64,000 nt of DNA from Dictyoglomus thermophilum H-6-12 (GTDB lineage: Bacteria > Dictyoglomota > Dictyoglomia > Dictyoglomales > Dictyoglomaceae), in the NCBI RefSeq assembly GCF_000020965.1, contig NC_011297.1:186001-250000 (forward strand), read 5' to 3'. Position numbers and translations under genes: made by a program. Shown piece after piece: positions 61,460-64,000 of the stretch. The notes beneath the pieces were generated by a model, which had not been told where the DNA came from, did not search any database, and saw only the letters and a program-made list of their open reading frames with translations. The stretch's first letter is position 1; each line of letters opens with the position of its first letter.

Positions 61460-63182
61460 TCACTTAGTTGGATATGGTCCTGTGTTTCCATTGCTATCCA
61501 GTTTTATTATGTAAACATCGATTCCACCTGCACCAAAGGAGGTTGTACCTCCTGCAACTATATATCCCCCATCTGATGTTTGCTGAATTGAACATGCCAA
61601 ATCATTATCACTTCCACCGAAAGTTTTCTCCCACATTTTATTTCCATCCTTATCCAGTTTTATTATGTAAACATCTACTCTTCCTGCACCAAAGGAGGCT
61701 GTACCTCCTGCGACGATATATCCGCCATCTGATGTTTGCTGAACTGAAGCTGCCACATCATCACTTTTTCCACCGAAAGTTTTTTCCCACATTTTATTTC
61801 CATCCTTATCCAGTTTTATTATGTAAAAATCGTTTCCTCCTGCACCAAAGGAGGTTGTAAACTCCTGCGACAATATATCCCCCATCTGATGTTTGCTGAA
61901 TTGACCATGCCCGATCATCACTTTTTCCCCCAAAAGTTTTTTCCCACATTTTATTTCCATCCTTATCCAGTTTTATTATGTAAACATCGATTCCTCCTGC
62001 ACCAAAGGAGGTTGTACCTCCTGCAACTATATATCCGCCATCTGATGTTTGCTGAATTGAAGCTGCCCCATCATCACCTTTTCCGCCGAAATATTTTTCC
62101 CACATTTTATTTCCGTTACTATCCAGTTTTATTATGTAAACATCTACTCCTCCTGCACCAAAGGAATATGTACCTCCTGCGACAATATATCCCCCATCTG
62201 ATGTTTGCTGAATTGAATATGCCCCATCATCACTTTTTCCGCCAAAAACTTTTTGCCAAGTTATCACTTCTTGTGATGAAGATGGTTGAGTAGGTTTTGA
62301 AGATTCACCTGCGTCCAGTTTTATTATGTAAACATCGATTCCTCCTGCACCAAAGGAGGTTGTACCTCCTGCAACTATATATCCCCCATCTGATGTTTGC
62401 TGAATTGAATTTGCATAATCATTACCACTTCCACCGAAAGTTTTTTCCCACATTTTATTTCCATTCCTATCCAGTTTTATTATGTAAATATCTTCTCCAC
62501 CTGCGCCAAAGGAGGGTGTATATCCTGCGACGATATATCCGCCATCTGATGTTTGCTGAATTGAATTTGCCACATCATCACTTTTTCCGCCGAAAGTTTT
62601 TTCCCACATTTTATTTCCATTGCTATCTAGTTTTATTATGTAAACATCTTCTTCTCCTGCACCAAAGGAATATGTACCTCCTGCAACTATATATCCCCCA
62701 TCTGATGTTTGTTGAATTGAACATGCCAAATCATTATCACTTCCACCGAAAGTTTTCTCCCACATTTTATTTCCATCCTTATCCAGTTTTATTATGTAAA
62801 CATCTGCTCTTCCTGCACCAAAGGAATATGTGCCTCCTGCGACGATATATCCGCCATCTGATGTTTGCTGAACTGAAGCTGCCACATCATCACTTTTTCC
62901 CCCAAAAGTTTTTTCCCACATTTTATTTCCATCCTTATCCAGTTTTATTATGTAAAAATCGTTTCCTCCTGCACCAAAGGAGGTTGTAACTCCTGCGATG
63001 ATATATCCCCCATCTGATGTTTGCTGAATTGAATATGCCCCATCATCACTTTTTCCCCCAAAAACTTTTTGCCAAGTTATTCCTTCTTGTGATGAAGATG
63101 ATTGAGTGGGGTTTGAAAATCCACAAGACAAAAGAAGGATTAAGATTAATGGAATAATTTTAATATACCCTTTTAAATTCAT
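61460..63182 (-). pseudogene. Lipoprotein with ten ~52-residue propeller-like repeats, one frameshift
   Basis: ATG 63182 begins a signal peptide with a lipobox ending at C20 ('LLLSC'). Ten repeats follow, each 'WEKTFGGKSDDVAxSIQQTS' then 'DGGYIVAGGTxSFGAGG' and 'DVYIIKLDxxGNKM'. They form two blocks of five, the second introduced by a second copy of the 'PTQxSSSQE' linker. An extra A at about 61858-61861 breaks repeat eight; the frame resumes and ends 'NGNTGPYPTK' at 61460. The product is truncated to 458 residues unless this is a sequencing error or slippage site. Probable envelope beta-propeller protein. Confidence 0.8.
61480..63110 (-). repeat. ~156-bp tandem repeats in lipoprotein gene
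   Basis: Ten units of about 156 bp, for example CATCTGATGTTTGCTGAA recurring at about 61570, 61726 and onward. Units are highly alike at DNA level, and the pattern 5+5 points to an internal block duplication. Long plus-strand frames here are shadows of the repeat. Confidence 0.88.
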
Positions 63183-63349
63183 TCTCTTTTACCCCCTTTT
63201 AAAGATTTGAGAGAGAAAGGAGAATGAATAGTTGTAAGAGATGTTATTACATTTTATTCTTGGCTATTAGTTTGACTTCTTTAAATTTTTTGTTATTATT
63301 TTAATCAATTTTAAAAAAATTTCAATATTCATATACTATCATATACTAT

Positions 63350-63610
63350 TTTCACTTTAGTTTTTTATGCAAAAGACACAATGGGATATTTGTCATCAAA
63401 GGATCAAGCTCAATTGACCATCAATAAGCTGTAAAAATAATTTTTGAGTTTTTCTGTTCTATAGCTTGTGTGAATTGATAAAATCTTTATTTTAATAAAG
63501 CAAAATTTTTATGTTTTTAAATTTTTTTTGAAGATAAAGCGTTTTGGTAGTAAATTGCTTAGATTAAAGGATATGATATAATTAACAAAAAGTTTTTTCC
63601 CAATTTTGAG
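63350..63610 (+). promoter_or_regulatory. Control module copy with diverged motif and regulator promoter
   Basis: TTGCTT (63555-63560) and TATAAT (63577-63582) are 16 bp apart and lead to the ATG at 63613. From about 63480 the sequence matches module M4. The motif position (63350-63380) holds only a diverged TTTCACTTTAGTTTTTTATGC, and the minus-strand neighbour is the lipoprotein gene. 63183-63349 shows nothing else recognisable. Confidence 0.65.
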
Positions 63611-63612
63611 AT

Positions 63613-64000
63613 ATGCCCAAGGAAATTTCTTATATCAATAAGATCATATCCACATATGGATCTTATGCGAAACCGTTTTTAAACTGGATTTTGGAAACAG
63701 GCAAAATTTCTTCAACTTGGAAAGCTTATTTTTGGGCATTGAAATTATATTGGAAAGGGGAATACTTTTTAGCTTTAAGTAAATTAGAAAAAGCCCTTAA
63801 TAAGGGCAATAATAGTAAAACATTATATTATCTTGTTCTTACGCAAAAGCTTGCATTCTTATCAAGAGTAAATAGTAAAGAAGGGGTAGAGCTCTTTCAC
63901 AAATTAAAACGAGAATTCCCTTATATTCCATCTTACGTAAGGAATATTACATCTTCAACCCTTATTAATTACTACAATTCATTTCTTTCTTCCAATTCTT
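63613..64000 (+). CDS. Regulator-like protein, third copy (runs off window)
   Basis: 129 codons are visible, almost identical to the 55560 copy and about 90% alike to the 43208 protein over the same stretch. It is still open at the window end ('TSSTLINYYNSFLSSNS'), so whether it is full length is unknown. Same promoter and leader as the other copies. The TPR-like helices lie at residues 30-120. Confidence 0.75.
   Translation, partial: MPKEISYINKIISTYGSYAKPFLNWILETGKISSTWKAYFWALKLYWKGEYFLALSKLEKALNKGNNSKTLYYLVLTQKLAFLSRVNSKEGVELFHKLKREFPYIPSYVRNITSSTLINYYNSFLSSNS

Noticed and set aside
61468-62989. Long plus-strand open frames rich in His, Leu and Phe
   Set aside because: They are antisense shadows of the tandem repeats in the minus-strand lipoprotein gene; no starts or ribosome binding sites.
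1-64000. tRNA, rRNA or origin of replication
   Set aside because: No T-loop-like tRNA signature, rRNA motif, DnaA-box cluster or dnaA/dnaN neighbourhood was noticed; a dedicated scan could still find a tRNA.

Overview
The window is AT-rich, densely coded DNA from a thermophile-like bacterium. Gene content suggests Dictyoglomus or a close relative: a split 'archaeal-type' glutamate synthase, lipoproteins with PQQ-like repeats, HepT/MNT pairs, an interference-only type III-A CRISPR operon, and several radical-SAM peptide loci. The genus is inferred from remembered gene content and was not checked by a search. No rRNA, tRNA or CRISPR repeat array was seen.

Layout. 1-8110: nitrogen assimilation. 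Glutamate synthase subunits (FMN domain, ferredoxin, FAD reductase, GXGXG domain), glutamine-dependent NAD synthetase, then glutamine synthetase and a PII-ammonium transporter pair on the other strand. The glnA and amt promoters share an upstream element. 8250-11970: a decayed transposase and two lipoproteins with PQQ-like repeats that end in an identical 130-bp block. 11974-19308: csx3, cas10, csm2-csm5 and csx1 in one operon without cas1, cas2, cas6 or an array. 19329-24787: alcohol dehydrogenase, a hemerythrin/PAS protein, an acetyltransferase, a ProC/ComER-like reductase, a decayed MntA-HepT pair and a methyltransferase. 25143-34816: secreted or lipid-anchored proteins, a pilin pseudogene, an O-antigen ligase-like protein, and proteins not recognised. 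35034-42972: one tightly overlapping operon on the minus strand with a nucleotidyltransferase, glycosyltransferases, a kinase-fold protein and an ABC exporter.

43000-64000 is the most unusual part. A module recurs: a 40-bp motif, a regulator-like gene on the plus strand with its own sigma-A-like promoter and a near-identical first ~120 codons, and, on the minus strand after the motif, a very small membrane or secreted peptide, one or two Cys-rich precursor peptides, radical SAM/SPASM maturases and ABC exporters. Cluster A (45197-51860) has two precursors with five cysteines spaced exactly four apart. Cluster B (52180-55340) has one precursor with five cysteines spaced exactly three apart. Cluster C (57334-61107) has decayed and lost its precursor. 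The same 40-bp motif also precedes the glycosyltransferase/ABC operon (42972) and a secreted-protein gene (34816), which suggests one regulon.

The proposed logic is that the TPR-like proteins (43208, 55560, 63613) control minus-strand operons through the shared motif, and that these operons make, modify and export small peptides. This is inference; the repeats, cysteine spacing and gene order are directly visible. The same region carries many broken genes and segmental duplications, so it is recombining actively.
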